From Geminicoccaceae bacterium (GTDB lineage: Bacteria; Pseudomonadota; Alphaproteobacteria; Geminicoccales; Geminicoccaceae): a stretch of 64,000 bases of DNA. The stretch is taken from the NCBI GenBank assembly GCA_028285265.1, contig JANQPX010000076.1:1-64000 (forward strand), given 5' to 3'. Below are positions 24,331-34,246 of this stretch, in pieces. The position numbers and the translations under genes were made by a program. Position 1 is the first letter of the stretch. Every line of letters starts with the position of its first letter. A model generated the notes under the pieces. It did not search any database and had not been told where the DNA came from. It saw only the letters and a list, made by a program, of their open reading frames with translations.

Positions 24331-25947
24331 CTAGCAGGCCGACGCAAACTCTCTTAAGACCGAACCCGCATTGACGTCTGTTCGTGCGCCGTTTCGCATG
24401 GACAGTTGGCCGTTCACTAGTACATGGGCAATACCTGACGCATAGCGACGGGGGTTTTTGGCAGTAGCGTTGTTAGCGATATTGGCTTGGTCGAAGACGC
24501 AAATGTCGGCCCGCGCACCGACTTCGAGCTTTCCCCGATCTTTCAGGCCCAGTCGGGTCGCAGGGATCGACGTGAGTTTGGCAATGCCTTGTGCAAGACT
24601 CAGCGCTTTTTGGTCCCGGACATAATACTGCAGGAACCGCGCCGCCCAGCCATAGCCGGATAGCGAGCCAATATGGTCTTTCAGGATGCCTTCATTCGCG
24701 ATGGCCACCGTATCCGAGATCACCGCGCATTCGGGTTGTTCCAGGCAAAGCTCGACATCCGAGTTCCGGAATGACTTTGACGACCACATGCAGGCCATAA
24801 GACTGTCACCCTCTTCCAGCAGTATATCCAGCACCGCATCATAGGGGTGACACTTTCGCATGCGCCCGATCTCGGCAAAATCGGCACCGACGATATCCTT
24901 GTTCACGGTCGCGTTCAAAAGCACGATATCCGACCATTTCTCGGCCCTCACGATCAGCCACATGGGCTGGGGGTTGGCCTTGATTTTTTCGCGGGATTCG
25001 GGATCCGAAAGCCGCGCACGCACATCCTCGACAGACCCCGCCTGCGCCCATTTAGGCAAAATCGCCGCCATCAATGTGTGGTTCCAATCATGCGGAATCA
25101 CATCGAAAGCAACATCCACGCCGTATCTCCGTGCCAGATCGATCATCTCCAGCGTGTGATCCATGGCATAATCAGGCGCACCGAACTTCGGCTGAATGTG
25201 GCTGATCTGAAGCCTGGCACCCGAGCGGCGCGCGGTGGCCAGCGCCTCCGAGAAGCCAAGGTCGTAGTGGGTATCGCGGTTGCGCACATGGGTGGCGTAG
25301 AGTCGCTTATATTTTGCGGCGACCTCGCACATGGGAACTAGATGTTCGGGAGCCGCGAGAGATCCGGGGAAGTATTCCAGGCCAGTGGAGAACCCACCAG
25401 CACCCTCGTCCATGCATTGATCCACAAGGCGCGCCATCTCCGCCACGTCGTCGGGCTGACCGGGGTGGAGCTCATCGCCCAGGACGGCTCGGTGTACCGT
25501 GCCGTGACCGACAAAGGCCATGACATTGACGCCAAGTTCGGTCCGATCCAAAACGTCGAGATAGTCGCCAAAGCCCAGCCATGGCTCATGTTTCGCCTGA
25601 GCAGTGTACCAGGGCGCTACGCGGCTGATGTCGCCATGAGCGTTGACCGGGGCGCAGGAGACGCCGCATTGCCCGATAACCTCGGTCGTCACGCCCTGAT
25701 GCACCTGGCTTTCCGCGCGTCCGTCCGCGATCAGAGTAAAGTCGGAATGGGTATGCATGTCGATGAAGCCGGGGGCAACGATCAGGCCAGAGACGTCGAT
25801 CACGTCTGCCGCATTGGAAAGATCGATCTCGCCCGTGGGTTCGAGAGCGGCGATGTCCTGGCCGCGGATCGCAAGGTCGCTGACGACTCCATCGGCGCCG
25901 GTGCCGTCAAAAATCATGCCGCCTTTGAGGACCAGATCATAGGACAT
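24331..25947 (-). CDS. N-acyl-D-amino-acid deacylase (amidohydrolase superfamily)
   Basis: A 538-residue amidohydrolase. The start ATG at 25947 overlaps the stop of the TRAP permease gene as TGATG; a GTG one codon earlier is the other choice. The N-terminal metal site is APGFIDMHTHSDF (residues about 57-69), with VHQGVTTEVIGQCG after it as in D-aminoacylases. A long TIM-barrel follows with HIQPKFGAP and, near the end, the composite beta-domain GKLEVGARADICVFD. This matches the D-aminoacylase/N-acyl-D-glutamate deacylase group. Being the last gene of a TRAP transporter operon, it probably hydrolyses the imported solute in the cytoplasm. Confidence 0.9.
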   Translation of the reverse strand: MSYDLVLKGGMIFDGTGADGVVSDLAIRGQDIAALEPTGEIDLSNAADVIDVSGLIVAPGFIDMHTHSDFTLIADGRAESQVHQGVTTEVIGQCGVSCAPVNAHGDISRVAPWYTAQAKHEPWLGFGDYLDVLDRTELGVNVMAFVGHGTVHRAVLGDELHPGQPDDVAEMARLVDQCMDEGAGGFSTGLEYFPGSLAAPEHLVPMCEVAAKYKRLYATHVRNRDTHYDLGFSEALATARRSGARLQISHIQPKFGAPDYAMDHTLEMIDLARRYGVDVAFDVIPHDWNHTLMAAILPKWAQAGSVEDVRARLSDPESREKIKANPQPMWLIVRAEKWSDIVLLNATVNKDIVGADFAEIGRMRKCHPYDAVLDILLEEGDSLMACMWSSKSFRNSDVELCLEQPECAVISDTVAIANEGILKDHIGSLSGYGWAARFLQYYVRDQKALSLAQGIAKLTSIPATRLGLKDRGKLEVGARADICVFDQANIANNATAKNPRRYASGIAHVLVNGQLSMRNGARTDVNAGSVLREFASAC

Positions 25948-27236
25948 CACTTAGCCTCGCCATAAAACCAATCGGGTAAGAATGTCGTCAACTCGGGGAA
26001 GAAGATCAGGATCACCATGCCGACAATGTAGGCCAGAATGAAAGGCAGGACAGCGACGGATATGCGCTCGATCGAGATGCCGGATATGCGTGCAGCCACC
26101 GTCAGGTTCGCGCCCAAAGGCGGGGTCAGAAAGCCGATCTCACAGGTGATGACCGTAAAGATGCCGAACATCACCGGGTCGACTCCAAGTGAGGTAACCA
26201 GGGGGAGGAAGACAGCGGTGAAGAGCACGATTTGGGCGAGGCTCTCCATGAATGTGCCGATGAAGATGTAGAAGATGCCGATCATGAGCATGACCAGGAA
26301 CACATTGGTCGTCAGCGAGGTGATCCCTTCCTGCACCGCTGTTGGAACGTCGTAGAAAGCAGTCAATTGACCGAAGGCCAGCGTCGGCGTCAGAAGGATC
26401 AGGATGCCGGTCAGAAGTGCTGTGAAGCGGAGCGCGTCGATCACCTTTTTGACGGTCAGCTCACGATAGACGAAGAGGCCGACAAAAAGCGCATAGAAGA
26501 CGGCAACAGCCGCCGCCTCCGTCGGCGTGAAGGCCCCGCCATAAATACCGCCCAGGATCAGAACCGGCGCCCCGATGGACCATTTCCCGTCCCAGGCCGC
26601 ATGCAGAAACGGCCCCCAGGAAAACGCTTCGCCATCCCCGCCATAGCCACGCTTCCGCGCGATGATGTAGGTGGTGATCATCAAGAGGATGGTCACTAGG
26701 ACACCCGGGATCAACCCGGCGAGGAAAAGGCGCGGGATCGAGGTTTCCGAGACCAGCCCGTAGATGATCAGAAGGTTTGAAGGCGGAATGAGACTGCCGA
26801 GCGCGCCAGCACTTGCGGTGATCGCGGCGGCGAAAGGCACGTCATAGCCTTCGCGTTTCATCGCGGGAACAGTGACCGATCCAATGGCTGCTGTCGTGGC
26901 GGGACCAGAGCCCGAAAGGGCGGCGAAGAGCATGCACGCAAAGACTGTGACCAAGCCCATCGAGCCGCGATAGGCGCCGACAAGATTGGTTGCGATGGCG
27001 ATCATGCGGTTCGCCATGCCGCCGACCTCCATTAAGCGTCCCGCAAGCACGAACATAGGGATGGTCAGCAGCGGAAAAGGCGTGAGGCTGCCGTAGCCGG
27101 TCTGCGCGAGCAGTGTGTAGGGAATGTCGATCAAGTAGAGCGCCAGCACCGTGGTCAGCCCCACTGACGCGAAAAGCGGAATGCCGATGAGGGTGAGCAG
27201 GACAAAGGCAACGGCCAGGACCAGGAGAGGGCTCAT
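25947..27236 (-). CDS. dctM: TRAP transporter large permease (DctM)
   Basis: A 429-residue protein from the ATG at 27236, which overlaps the dctQ stop as ATGA. It has the 12-13 membrane helices of the DctM family, with characteristic segments such as FALLSGSGPATTAAIG (here AALSGSGPATTAAIGSVTVP) and the ILIIYGLV-type motif seen as SNLLIIYGLVSETS. It forms the transport channel with DctQ, moving the solute delivered by DctP using the sodium gradient. It overlaps the deacylase gene downstream. Confidence 0.93.
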   Translation of the reverse strand: MSPLLVLAVAFVLLTLIGIPLFASVGLTTVLALYLIDIPYTLLAQTGYGSLTPFPLLTIPMFVLAGRLMEVGGMANRMIAIATNLVGAYRGSMGLVTVFACMLFAALSGSGPATTAAIGSVTVPAMKREGYDVPFAAAITASAGALGSLIPPSNLLIIYGLVSETSIPRLFLAGLIPGVLVTILLMITTYIIARKRGYGGDGEAFSWGPFLHAAWDGKWSIGAPVLILGGIYGGAFTPTEAAAVAVFYALFVGLFVYRELTVKKVIDALRFTALLTGILILLTPTLAFGQLTAFYDVPTAVQEGITSLTTNVFLVMLMIGIFYIFIGTFMESLAQIVLFTAVFLPLVTSLGVDPVMFGIFTVITCEIGFLTPPLGANLTVAARISGISIERISVAVLPFILAYIVGMVILIFFPELTTFLPDWFYGEAK

Positions 27237-27772
27237 AAGCGGCGCTCTTGATCCTGCGTGGCCGCATCCCATTCCTCTTCAAGCATGCCCGGCAACCCGT
27301 TACGCCCGTCACGCCACCAATCGACATAGGTCTGCAGGAGCCGGATAAGCATCAGGGCATAGCCGATCACGAGGACGGTCTGAGGATAGAACTGATTGAT
27401 CCCGAGGCTCGGGCTGGTTTCCGGGAAGCGCCAGAAGACGTGGAGGTAGTCCCAGCTGATCTTCAGCATGAAGAGACAAAAAAACGCCCAGAAGAGATCG
27501 GCGATGACGATAACGATTTTTCCGAAGCCTTGGGGCAAAGCCTGGACGGCAACCATGATGCGGATGTGAAAGCGTTCGCGCACACAAAGCGACGCGCCCA
27601 TGTAGACCGCCCAGACCATGCACATGGCAGCCGTTTCTTCGGTCCAGTGGAGAGCAGCCTCAAACAGATAGCGCGCGACCACCTGTGCAAAGACCGCTAC
27701 GGCGATGATCGCCAGACAGGTGCAGCAGATCAGCTCTTCGATATGCCGTTCAAGCCATTTCAATCCTGACAT
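27233..27772 (-). CDS. dctQ: TRAP transporter small permease (DctQ)
   Basis: A 179-residue protein (start taken at MSGLKW; an ATG six codons upstream is possible) with four membrane helices. The family motif is clear in ARYLFEAALHWTEETA and in RERFHIRI. It pairs with DctM in the inner membrane. It lies 96 bp downstream of dctP, with a stable hairpin between, and overlaps dctM by 4 bp. Confidence 0.92.
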   Translation of the reverse strand: MSGLKWLERHIEELICCTCLAIIAVAVFAQVVARYLFEAALHWTEETAAMCMVWAVYMGASLCVRERFHIRIMVAVQALPQGFGKIVIVIADLFWAFFCLFMLKISWDYLHVFWRFPETSPSLGINQFYPQTVLVIGYALMLIRLLQTYVDWWRDGRNGLPGMLEEEWDAATQDQERRL

Positions 27773-27818
27773 GGGCCCCCTTGTTGGCACACCCCCGTCG
27801 GTGCCTGGCCGATCCTGA

Positions 27819-27844
27819 CGAGGGCGCCTTTTGCGGCGCCCTCG
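27819..27844 (-). terminator. hairpin between dctP and dctQ
   Basis: Perfect 10-bp inverted repeat CGAGGGCGCC / GGCGCCCTCG with a 6-base loop. Its place between the binding-protein gene and the permease genes suggests a partial terminator or 3'-end stabiliser that lets the binding protein be made in excess. Confidence 0.65.
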
Positions 27845-27868
27845 ATGTTGTCGTAGCCGAAGCGCCGA

Positions 27869-28867
27869 CTACTCGGCTGCAGCCTGGATAGCGTTCACGA
27901 GTTCGATGAACGCTTCACCGCGCTTTTCGGCAAACGCCTGCTGCACGCCCTGCGCCGCCTTGATGAAGTCTGCCCTGTCCGGATCAGTGCGGGCCATGCC
28001 GCCTTCCGTCACAAGCCACTCGCGAACCTCTTCCGTCTCGGTCGAGACCTGCTGGGCAAACTCAGCACCCGCCTCGGTCGCCGCAGCCAGAATCTGGCCA
28101 CGCTGTACGTCGCTCAGCTTGCTCATGAATGTGTCTGAAGCAAAAAGCGGCGCGAAGGCCACGAAATGTTCGAGAATCACAAGATGAGGTTCAAACTCGA
28201 AGAACTTCATGTCACGGATGAACGACGTGCCATTGTCACCGCCGTCGACGGTTCCCGTCTGCAGTGCCGTGGGCGTTTCCGACCAGGCGAGCGGCACAGG
28301 GTTGGCGCCGAAGGCTTCGAACGTTGCGATCATCACCTCGTTCTTGGGTACGCGGACTTTCAGGCCTTCCATGTCGGCCATGGTGTTAACCGGCCTTACC
28401 GAGTTGTAGAAGTCGCGATAGAGCGCCGGTCCAAAAGCCAGGAGATGCACGCTCGTATCAGCCTGCAGCTGATCCTTCATCATCTGCCCGACCTCGCCAT
28501 CCAGAACGCGGTCGAGATGTTCGGCGTTCTGGAAGATGTAGGGAAGAACGGTCACGTCCATCAGCGGCCAGTGGGGCGACACGTTATTGGCGGTGATGAA
28601 AAATCCATCCACGGTGCCGAGCTGCATGGCCTTGAACGCTTCATCTTCGCTGGAGATCTGGTTACAGCAGCGTAGCTTGACCTCGATCACACCGCCCGAA
28701 TGTTCAGCCACCTTTTCCTGAAAGACCTTGCCGAAACGGCCATAGAGAGATTCCTCAGGCGCACCGAAGCCGACGTTCATGGTAATATCGGCCGCCCAGC
28801 TCGATGTTGCCGTCAGCGCCAGAGCCAAAACCGGTATCACCATTTGTTTCAGTGGGTTGAACATCAT
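27869..28867 (-). CDS. dctP: TRAP transporter substrate-binding protein (DctP family)
   Basis: The ATG at 28867 follows AAGGAGGTCTGG and gives 332 residues; the frame is open further upstream but without a ribosome site. The signal peptide ends SSWAADI. The mature protein matches the DctP family: FGKVFQEKVAEHSGGVIEVKL, ITANNVSPHWPLMDVTVLPYIF, ADMEGLKVRVPKNEVMIATFEAFGA (split signature around the conserved Arg), and PLAWSETPTALQTGTVDG. It captures an organic acid or acyl amino acid in the periplasm. It is the first gene of the dctP-dctQ-dctM-deacylase operon, so an N-acylated amino acid is a reasonable ligand guess. Confidence 0.92.
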   Translation of the reverse strand: MMFNPLKQMVIPVLALALTATSSWAADITMNVGFGAPEESLYGRFGKVFQEKVAEHSGGVIEVKLRCCNQISSEDEAFKAMQLGTVDGFFITANNVSPHWPLMDVTVLPYIFQNAEHLDRVLDGEVGQMMKDQLQADTSVHLLAFGPALYRDFYNSVRPVNTMADMEGLKVRVPKNEVMIATFEAFGANPVPLAWSETPTALQTGTVDGGDNGTSFIRDMKFFEFEPHLVILEHFVAFAPLFASDTFMSKLSDVQRGQILAAATEAGAEFAQQVSTETEEVREWLVTEGGMARTDPDRADFIKAAQGVQQAFAEKRGEAFIELVNAIQAAAE

Positions 28868-29498
28868 CCAGACCTCCTTGCGATTATTTACTTTGTTTTG
28901 CGACCGTCGCCCCGCAGATTTTAACACGGTACTCAAACTTTCTTGGTATAGAAAACCCATCTTTTAGCGTGATATTACCACATTTTCTGATGGAAGGCCT
29001 CGTCATCCGCCGGCCATGGTCCAAAGGTGATCGAAGCCGCCTTGAAGGCATTGAACTCTGCACGCAAACAAATCGGACGTTTGGACGCGACCATTAAGCG
29101 AGGCAATTTTGGAGGAGCGATTAACAGACCCCAGCCTCGCCCGAAAGGATGTCCGTTTTTTTTGCATTTCTGCCACCGCGCGCGCATTCGTTTGCATCCA
29201 AAAGTGGCACTTCTTTGAAGTACGGCACCTGGAAGTTAATCACTAGAAAGCGCCCCCTCATTGCCGATCCCCATCGGCGGCTCTTGACCCGAAAGAGCCT
29301 GAGTTTGGACGATCGGCAGACCCTGCATCGGTTTCTGGAAGAATCGCGATGGTTGCAGCATCTACATCGTCATTGAGATGCACGCCGTCGACAACTGGAG
29401 AGCCAGTCGGCTAATGACTAAGCTCTGAAGCGGCGTCGCCGATCTGATCGACATGCTGCCCAGTCCACCGATAATGGAGCCAGGGAAGACAGCTTCGA
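28868..29498. other. intergenic stretch between TRAP operon and BCCT-type gene
   Basis: 28880-28980 is AT-rich and probably holds the dctP promoter. 28990-29498 looks like degenerate intergenic sequence: several short frames, a T-run near 29155, and no recognisable gene. Confidence 0.5.
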
Positions 29499-30719
29499 TC
29501 AGCTCGTCGCGTTAATCCTGCCGAAGTCCAGCGTGTTCTCCTCTGGAGATGCGTCGATGTTGGCCACGTCCTCGCGTTTCAACAGCAGGATATAGGCAAC
29601 GCAAGCGACATAAATACCGACCACGATCGCCCCGATCCACTGAATTTGGAGCCACTGGCTCCGGAACAGAAGTGTCAGCCCGAAGAGCACAGCGACGTTT
29701 GCAACGATGTACCAAATTTTGCCGAGGCGGGCCGGCGTCAGAGACAGGTTGTCCGAATAGAGGCGGATCAGGCTATCGAGCGAGTTGATCACGAAAGTGA
29801 TGCCAACGATGATCATGGCGATGTTCAGAAGCCCGGTCGTGTCGATGCCATTGGTAAAGTAGAAGTAGAGAACCGAGAACCAAACCGCGAGCGGGATTGA
29901 CGGAACGATCAGCAGAGCAAGCAGCAAGTGCTGGGTCTTGAGCCCTCCGACGAAGCGCGAGGTGAACTGCCCGATCATGATCGACCAGGCAAACCACCAG
30001 AACAGATAGAACTCATGGTAGTCATTGATCGGCGTGACGAATTTGTAAAGGTTGCCGAAGTAGCCTGACGCCAATTCGCCCAGGTTCGACGCCATGCCGC
30101 CTACGCCCATGCCGGCATACATCCACATAAAAACGATCAAGGCGACGAACAAAAAGGTCGAGCCGACGCTGAGAATGCGCACGAACTTGATGTCGGTGCT
30201 GGAGTACGCGGCCGCCAGGATCACGCAGAACACGATCACATAAAAGGTGGTCACAATAGTCTCGCCGTCGCCGATCTCGGGAATGTAGAATGGTAGGTAG
30301 ATCAAGAACAGGCTGGCGGTGAACGCACAGGTGCCAACGATGACGATATTGTTGAGGATTTTTACGAACGGAATTTCGAAGAACCTCACGCGTGGCTCGA
30401 CTACGCAGAAATAGAAGCTAGTCAGAAAATAGAAACTCCAGATCAGAAAGCCCCAGAACCCGAACTCGATGGCGAGCGGGTTGGTGAAGCCATATTCTGC
30501 TGCGTTCTCGGGATCAGCGTAGGTTGGGAACTCGCCGAGCGGGAACATGATCAGCCCAACGTCGAGCCCAGATGTGAACAGGATGGCAATGAAGGTGAAG
30601 AACGGTACCGGCGTCACACCGACCGCCTCCAAGTTCCACCACTTGATGACACAGAAGGTCACCAGTGCAAGCGCCATCACGATTCCAAAGGATATGATGA
30701 CGGATAAGAGTGTTGCCAT
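29499..30719 (-). CDS. BCCT-like transporter
   Basis: A 406-residue, very hydrophobic protein with about 10-11 membrane helices; GGAGGA lies nine bases before the ATG. The segment FYLFWWFAWSIMIGQFTSRFVGGLKT matches in form the BCCT signature region (Trp-rich helix followed by a short loop with Arg and Gly), so I place it in the betaine/choline/carnitine transporter family. It is shorter than typical BCCT members (about 500-650) and lacks long tails. It would import a quaternary amine or similar compatible solute with sodium or protons. It could be co-regulated with the TRAP operon, but a 630-bp gap separates them. Confidence 0.75.
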   Translation of the reverse strand: MATLLSVIISFGIVMALALVTFCVIKWWNLEAVGVTPVPFFTFIAILFTSGLDVGLIMFPLGEFPTYADPENAAEYGFTNPLAIEFGFWGFLIWSFYFLTSFYFCVVEPRVRFFEIPFVKILNNIVIVGTCAFTASLFLIYLPFYIPEIGDGETIVTTFYVIVFCVILAAAYSSTDIKFVRILSVGSTFLFVALIVFMWMYAGMGVGGMASNLGELASGYFGNLYKFVTPINDYHEFYLFWWFAWSIMIGQFTSRFVGGLKTQHLLLALLIVPSIPLAVWFSVLYFYFTNGIDTTGLLNIAMIIVGITFVINSLDSLIRLYSDNLSLTPARLGKIWYIVANVAVLFGLTLLFRSQWLQIQWIGAIVVGIYVACVAYILLLKREDVANIDASPEENTLDFGRINATS

Positions 30720-31295
30720 GCCCTGTCGTCCTCCATGACCATCCGCGATATACTTTGCCGACTCATGTCGTCGTCTTGTTAGTCAACCCTTGAATGCTGA
30801 CGAACAGGGCCAAGCAAGATGATGATGCCATGACCTTGCAGCTCATAGGGCACTTGGCGGGATGTCTTCCGCAAGTTGAGCTTGGGCGACTGCCAAGGCT
30901 ATGTCCATACCAGCCGCGCACTCAATGATGCATAAGCCTTGTCATCTCCAGCTTACATTGCCTAGACGGAGCAGCTACTGGCACCAAGCCAAAGTCCAGG
31001 CTTTGTTAGTTTCAGAGCGGATGGCTGTCCCTGTGCTTTACCCGGTCAGAAGCAATTTTGACTGTCCAGCCCAGTGGCAATCGGACACCGATCGAATTTC
31101 GCTCACGCATCGCAACTGTCTCGCGAACTCGATAGTTTCTCAGCATGGCGACCGGATATCGATGTGAAGCAGTTCACAGCAACCTCGGCATCCACCAACT
31201 ACGCTATGCGTCCGAGAAAATGCTGAACTGTTAGGAGTGGCGTGTGACAAGCCGGGAGCGATCCGCCTCACGCTGAATTAGGAAGGAACCATTTG
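30720..31295. other. intergenic stretch
   Basis: No gene recognised. Divergent promoters for the BCCT-like gene (left) and the DUF2235 genes (right) are expected here. A plus-strand frame of 88 codons at 30901 has no coding features. Confidence 0.5.
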
Positions 31296-32141
31296 ATGGC
31301 TCTCTACGCCTTTAACGGCACATGGAATGAAGATGAGGAGGAGGAAGGGAAGAATACCAACGTCATCAAATTCCTGGACGCCTACACCGAGGATCGCAAG
31401 TTCCAGCTGGACGGCGTGGGCACCCGTTTTGGGTTTATCGGCAAGCTCCTTGGCGGCGCGGTCGGCGCAGGAGGCCGAATCCGCATCCGGGCAGCGCTGA
31501 AGGCGCTTGAGAGAAACTTCGACGCCGGTGACCAGACGATCGACATCATCGGCTTTAGCCGCGGCGCCGCCCTCGCTCTTCATTTCGCTAACGAGATCGA
31601 TCAAACGCTAGGCGGGACGGAAGTTCGTTTTCTCGGCCTTTGGGATGTGGTGGCTTCGTTCGGACTACCCGGCAATGATCTCAATATCGGCTGGGACCTA
31701 ACGCTGCCCAACAACGTCACACGCTGCTACCACGCGATGGCCCTGGACGAGCGACGAGGCAATTTCGAGCCGACCCGCGTCGAGCTGCCGTGGGGCGGTC
31801 GGCCGGATGATGACCAGCTGGAAGAGGTCTGGTTCCGTGGCGTCCATTCCGATGTTGGTGGCGGAGCCAATATTGGGCTTTCGAGCATCGCTCTCTGCTG
31901 GATGCTACGTCGCGCTCTAGCGAGTGGCCTACCGATCGACCAGGCCGAGCTGGCGCGCTTTGAGGCACTGCGCGACCCGGATGCGCCGATCTCCAAGAAT
32001 TTCGATCCCAAGCTGGATCCTCAGCGCAACGTTGAAGTCGACGACGTGGTACATGAGTCAGTAAAGCCGAGGGGGCGTGCGCACGGCAAGGAGCACAACG
32101 ATCCCCCCGCCGGTTTGAAGGTCGCCGGCGATGCCGCTTAG
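31296..32141 (+). CDS. DUF2235 alpha/beta hydrolase, short form
   Basis: The ATG at 31296 follows AGGAAGGAACC and gives 281 residues. The N-terminal strand ALYAFNGTWNEDE is the DUF2235 opening motif (usually FFDGTWN-like). The nucleophile elbow IIGFSRGAALALHFAN puts the serine at S88; FLGLWDVVASFG and VWFRGVHSDVGGGA supply the remaining conserved parts, including the His of the active site. DUF2235 includes type VI secretion phospholipases of the Tle1 group as well as uncharacterised enzymes. It has no signal peptide. A second DUF2235 gene follows 86 bp later. Confidence 0.88.
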   Translation: MALYAFNGTWNEDEEEEGKNTNVIKFLDAYTEDRKFQLDGVGTRFGFIGKLLGGAVGAGGRIRIRAALKALERNFDAGDQTIDIIGFSRGAALALHFANEIDQTLGGTEVRFLGLWDVVASFGLPGNDLNIGWDLTLPNNVTRCYHAMALDERRGNFEPTRVELPWGGRPDDDQLEEVWFRGVHSDVGGGANIGLSSIALCWMLRRALASGLPIDQAELARFEALRDPDAPISKNFDPKLDPQRNVEVDDVVHESVKPRGRAHGKEHNDPPAGLKVAGDAA

Positions 32142-32227
32142 ACGCGGGTACGATCATGCCACGACATTGAAGGACATGAGGGAATGCCGGTAGGACTGCC
32201 AATGAACGGGTTAATTGGGATGACGTC

Positions 32228-33796
32228 ATGACCTCGAGAAACATCGTCATCTGCTCAGACGGCACGGGCAACACCGCCTTGAAAGGGCGAGGCACCAACG
32301 TCTTCAAGCTCTATGAGGCCATTAATGTCGGCGATCACCAACAGATCGCAATCTACGATGACGGTGTGGGCACCGAAAGCCTTCGCCTGATCAAGGTGAT
32401 CGGCGGCGCGTTCGGATACGGTCTGTCGCGCAATGTCCGTCAGCTCTATATGGAGATCTGTCGAGCTTACCGCCCTGGTGATCAACTCTTCATGTTCGGC
32501 TTTTCCCGCGGCGCTTTTACCGTGCGAACTCTGGCCGGACTTGTCGTGCAAAGCGGGATCATCGACCCGGATCACTGGACGACCGACGCCGAGCTAGAGA
32601 CGCTGGTAGGGAAAGCCTATCGTGCACATCGCCAACAGTACCAAACTTGGCTGTCGAAGCGGCTCGGCTCGAACGAGAGACAAGCTGAGCGCGCGATTGA
32701 AGATTTTCGCGGCCAGTATGGGATCGATGGCAAGCCTGGCGAAGTACGTTTCCTTGGGGTGTGGGACACCGTCGACGCCGTCGGACTCCCATTCGATCAT
32801 CTCGCCGACTTCATCAACGAAGCGTTCTATCGCTTCAAATTCCCCGACACGCGCCTGGACGAACATGTTCATAAAGCCTGTCAAGCCATCGCCATCGACG
32901 ACGAACGTCACACCTTTCACCCTGTCATGTGGGATGAGTCCGATAACACCAACGGGCGGATCGAACAGGTCTGGTTTGCTGGCGCCCATTCCAATGTTGG
33001 CGGCGGCTACGAGAAGCAGGGCTTGTCGCTGGTTGCCTTAGATTGGATGATGCACAAGGCGGAGCAGGCCGGTCTCCGATTTATTGGATCGCTGCGTCAG
33101 GCTTATCACGACCGCCAGAACGTCGATGATAAGCTTTTCAACTCCAGACGCGGTCTCAATGTGTACTACCGGTACAAGCCTCGCGACATCGCTGAAATCT
33201 GCGGCGACAACGGTGCCCAGCCGAAGATTCATGTCAGCGCCGTACGTCGCCTCGCCAGAGCGATCGACGGCTATGCGCCCGGCCAACTCCCGGAAAACTT
33301 GACGATTGTGCCCACAGATTTGATGAAGCCAGGGCCTGGTGAAGATCGTAAGACGCTCGAGAAGGCGGAGGAAGTCATCACCAGCGCTATGCGCCATCAT
33401 AGTGACGACCTCGCGACCGCGGAAAAGTGGATCCGGTATCGCCGCTTTACCCACTACGCCTTCTTGTCGATGTCGATACTGGTGTTCGTCTTTGCCTATG
33501 TCAGCAAAGATCCCGGCGCGACCTCGGCTTCCGCCTCAAAGCTTCAATATGGCGTCGAAGCGCTGGTGACCGCCGTCTTGCCAATGGGTGGCTGGCTGGC
33601 CACCCACATCGTGCAGCCGCTGTTCACGACGGTTGCGATTCTTGGCTTTGCCATCCTAGGCGTTGCCTTCTTTGTCTTTGGCAAAACCTGCCGTGACCGT
33701 CTCTCCGAAATCTATCAGCGACTTTGGCGGCCGACCTGGCGACGGGCGAAGGTCAATCTCAGTTCCATCACGACATCGCCAACCAAAGCCAAATAA
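32228..33796 (+). CDS. DUF2235 alpha/beta hydrolase with C-terminal membrane helices
   Basis: A 522-residue protein. Residues 1-300 are a DUF2235 hydrolase domain: RNIVICSDGTGNTA, nucleophile elbow FMFGFSRGAFTVR (S93), FLGVWDTVDAVG and VWFAGAHSNVGGGYE. About residues 410-430 and 460-490 are hydrophobic (LSMSILVFVFAYVS and TTVAILGFAILGVAFFVFG), indicating two membrane spans, with a basic tail after them. It probably acts as an inner-membrane-anchored lipase or esterase. It lies in tandem with the shorter DUF2235 gene and is likely co-transcribed. Confidence 0.9.
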   Translation: MTSRNIVICSDGTGNTALKGRGTNVFKLYEAINVGDHQQIAIYDDGVGTESLRLIKVIGGAFGYGLSRNVRQLYMEICRAYRPGDQLFMFGFSRGAFTVRTLAGLVVQSGIIDPDHWTTDAELETLVGKAYRAHRQQYQTWLSKRLGSNERQAERAIEDFRGQYGIDGKPGEVRFLGVWDTVDAVGLPFDHLADFINEAFYRFKFPDTRLDEHVHKACQAIAIDDERHTFHPVMWDESDNTNGRIEQVWFAGAHSNVGGGYEKQGLSLVALDWMMHKAEQAGLRFIGSLRQAYHDRQNVDDKLFNSRRGLNVYYRYKPRDIAEICGDNGAQPKIHVSAVRRLARAIDGYAPGQLPENLTIVPTDLMKPGPGEDRKTLEKAEEVITSAMRHHSDDLATAEKWIRYRRFTHYAFLSMSILVFVFAYVSKDPGATSASASKLQYGVEALVTAVLPMGGWLATHIVQPLFTTVAILGFAILGVAFFVFGKTCRDRLSEIYQRLWRPTWRRAKVNLSSITTSPTKAK

Positions 33797-34246
33797 TCAG
33801 CCCCAACGGTCACGCTAAAAGCCCGGTCCATTCAAGAATTGCTACGAGGCATAGGTCGAGAGTGGCAGCAAGGGAGAGGACTTACTCCGTCAACGCAAAG
33901 CAAATATGCGAGTCACTCAACGCCGGGCCACGATCGATCTGACGCCGACTCATGCAGTACGTCGAGAGGACGTCGCCTTGTCACACTCGACCAGGCGCGT
34001 CCGGTGATAACAAGAGAACTAGGAATCTCCGAAATTCCGGTGCGTGTCTATGACACATTCGATCCAATTCCACCCGACATGTTATCCGATAGAACGAATA
34101 GAGTTGGACCTGACGGTCGGACTTGGAGCGTTACTTAGATCGGCGCCCGACTACGCGAGCGCCAGTTCTTGAAGTAAAGGTCTCTCCAGCGTCACCAACG
34201 CCGCCCGACACGAGGTGAGCAGACCGTACCTCTTGCTTGGATTAAC
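33797..34246. other. stretch with a possible gene fragment
   Basis: An open plus-strand frame ends at 34138. Its last 55 codons look protein-like (RLVTLDQARPVITRELG, VRVYDTFDPIPPDM), while the part before 33950 does not. It may be the 3' end of a broken gene placed before the small gene at 34247, as in toxin/immunity debris; this is speculative. Confidence 0.35.
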
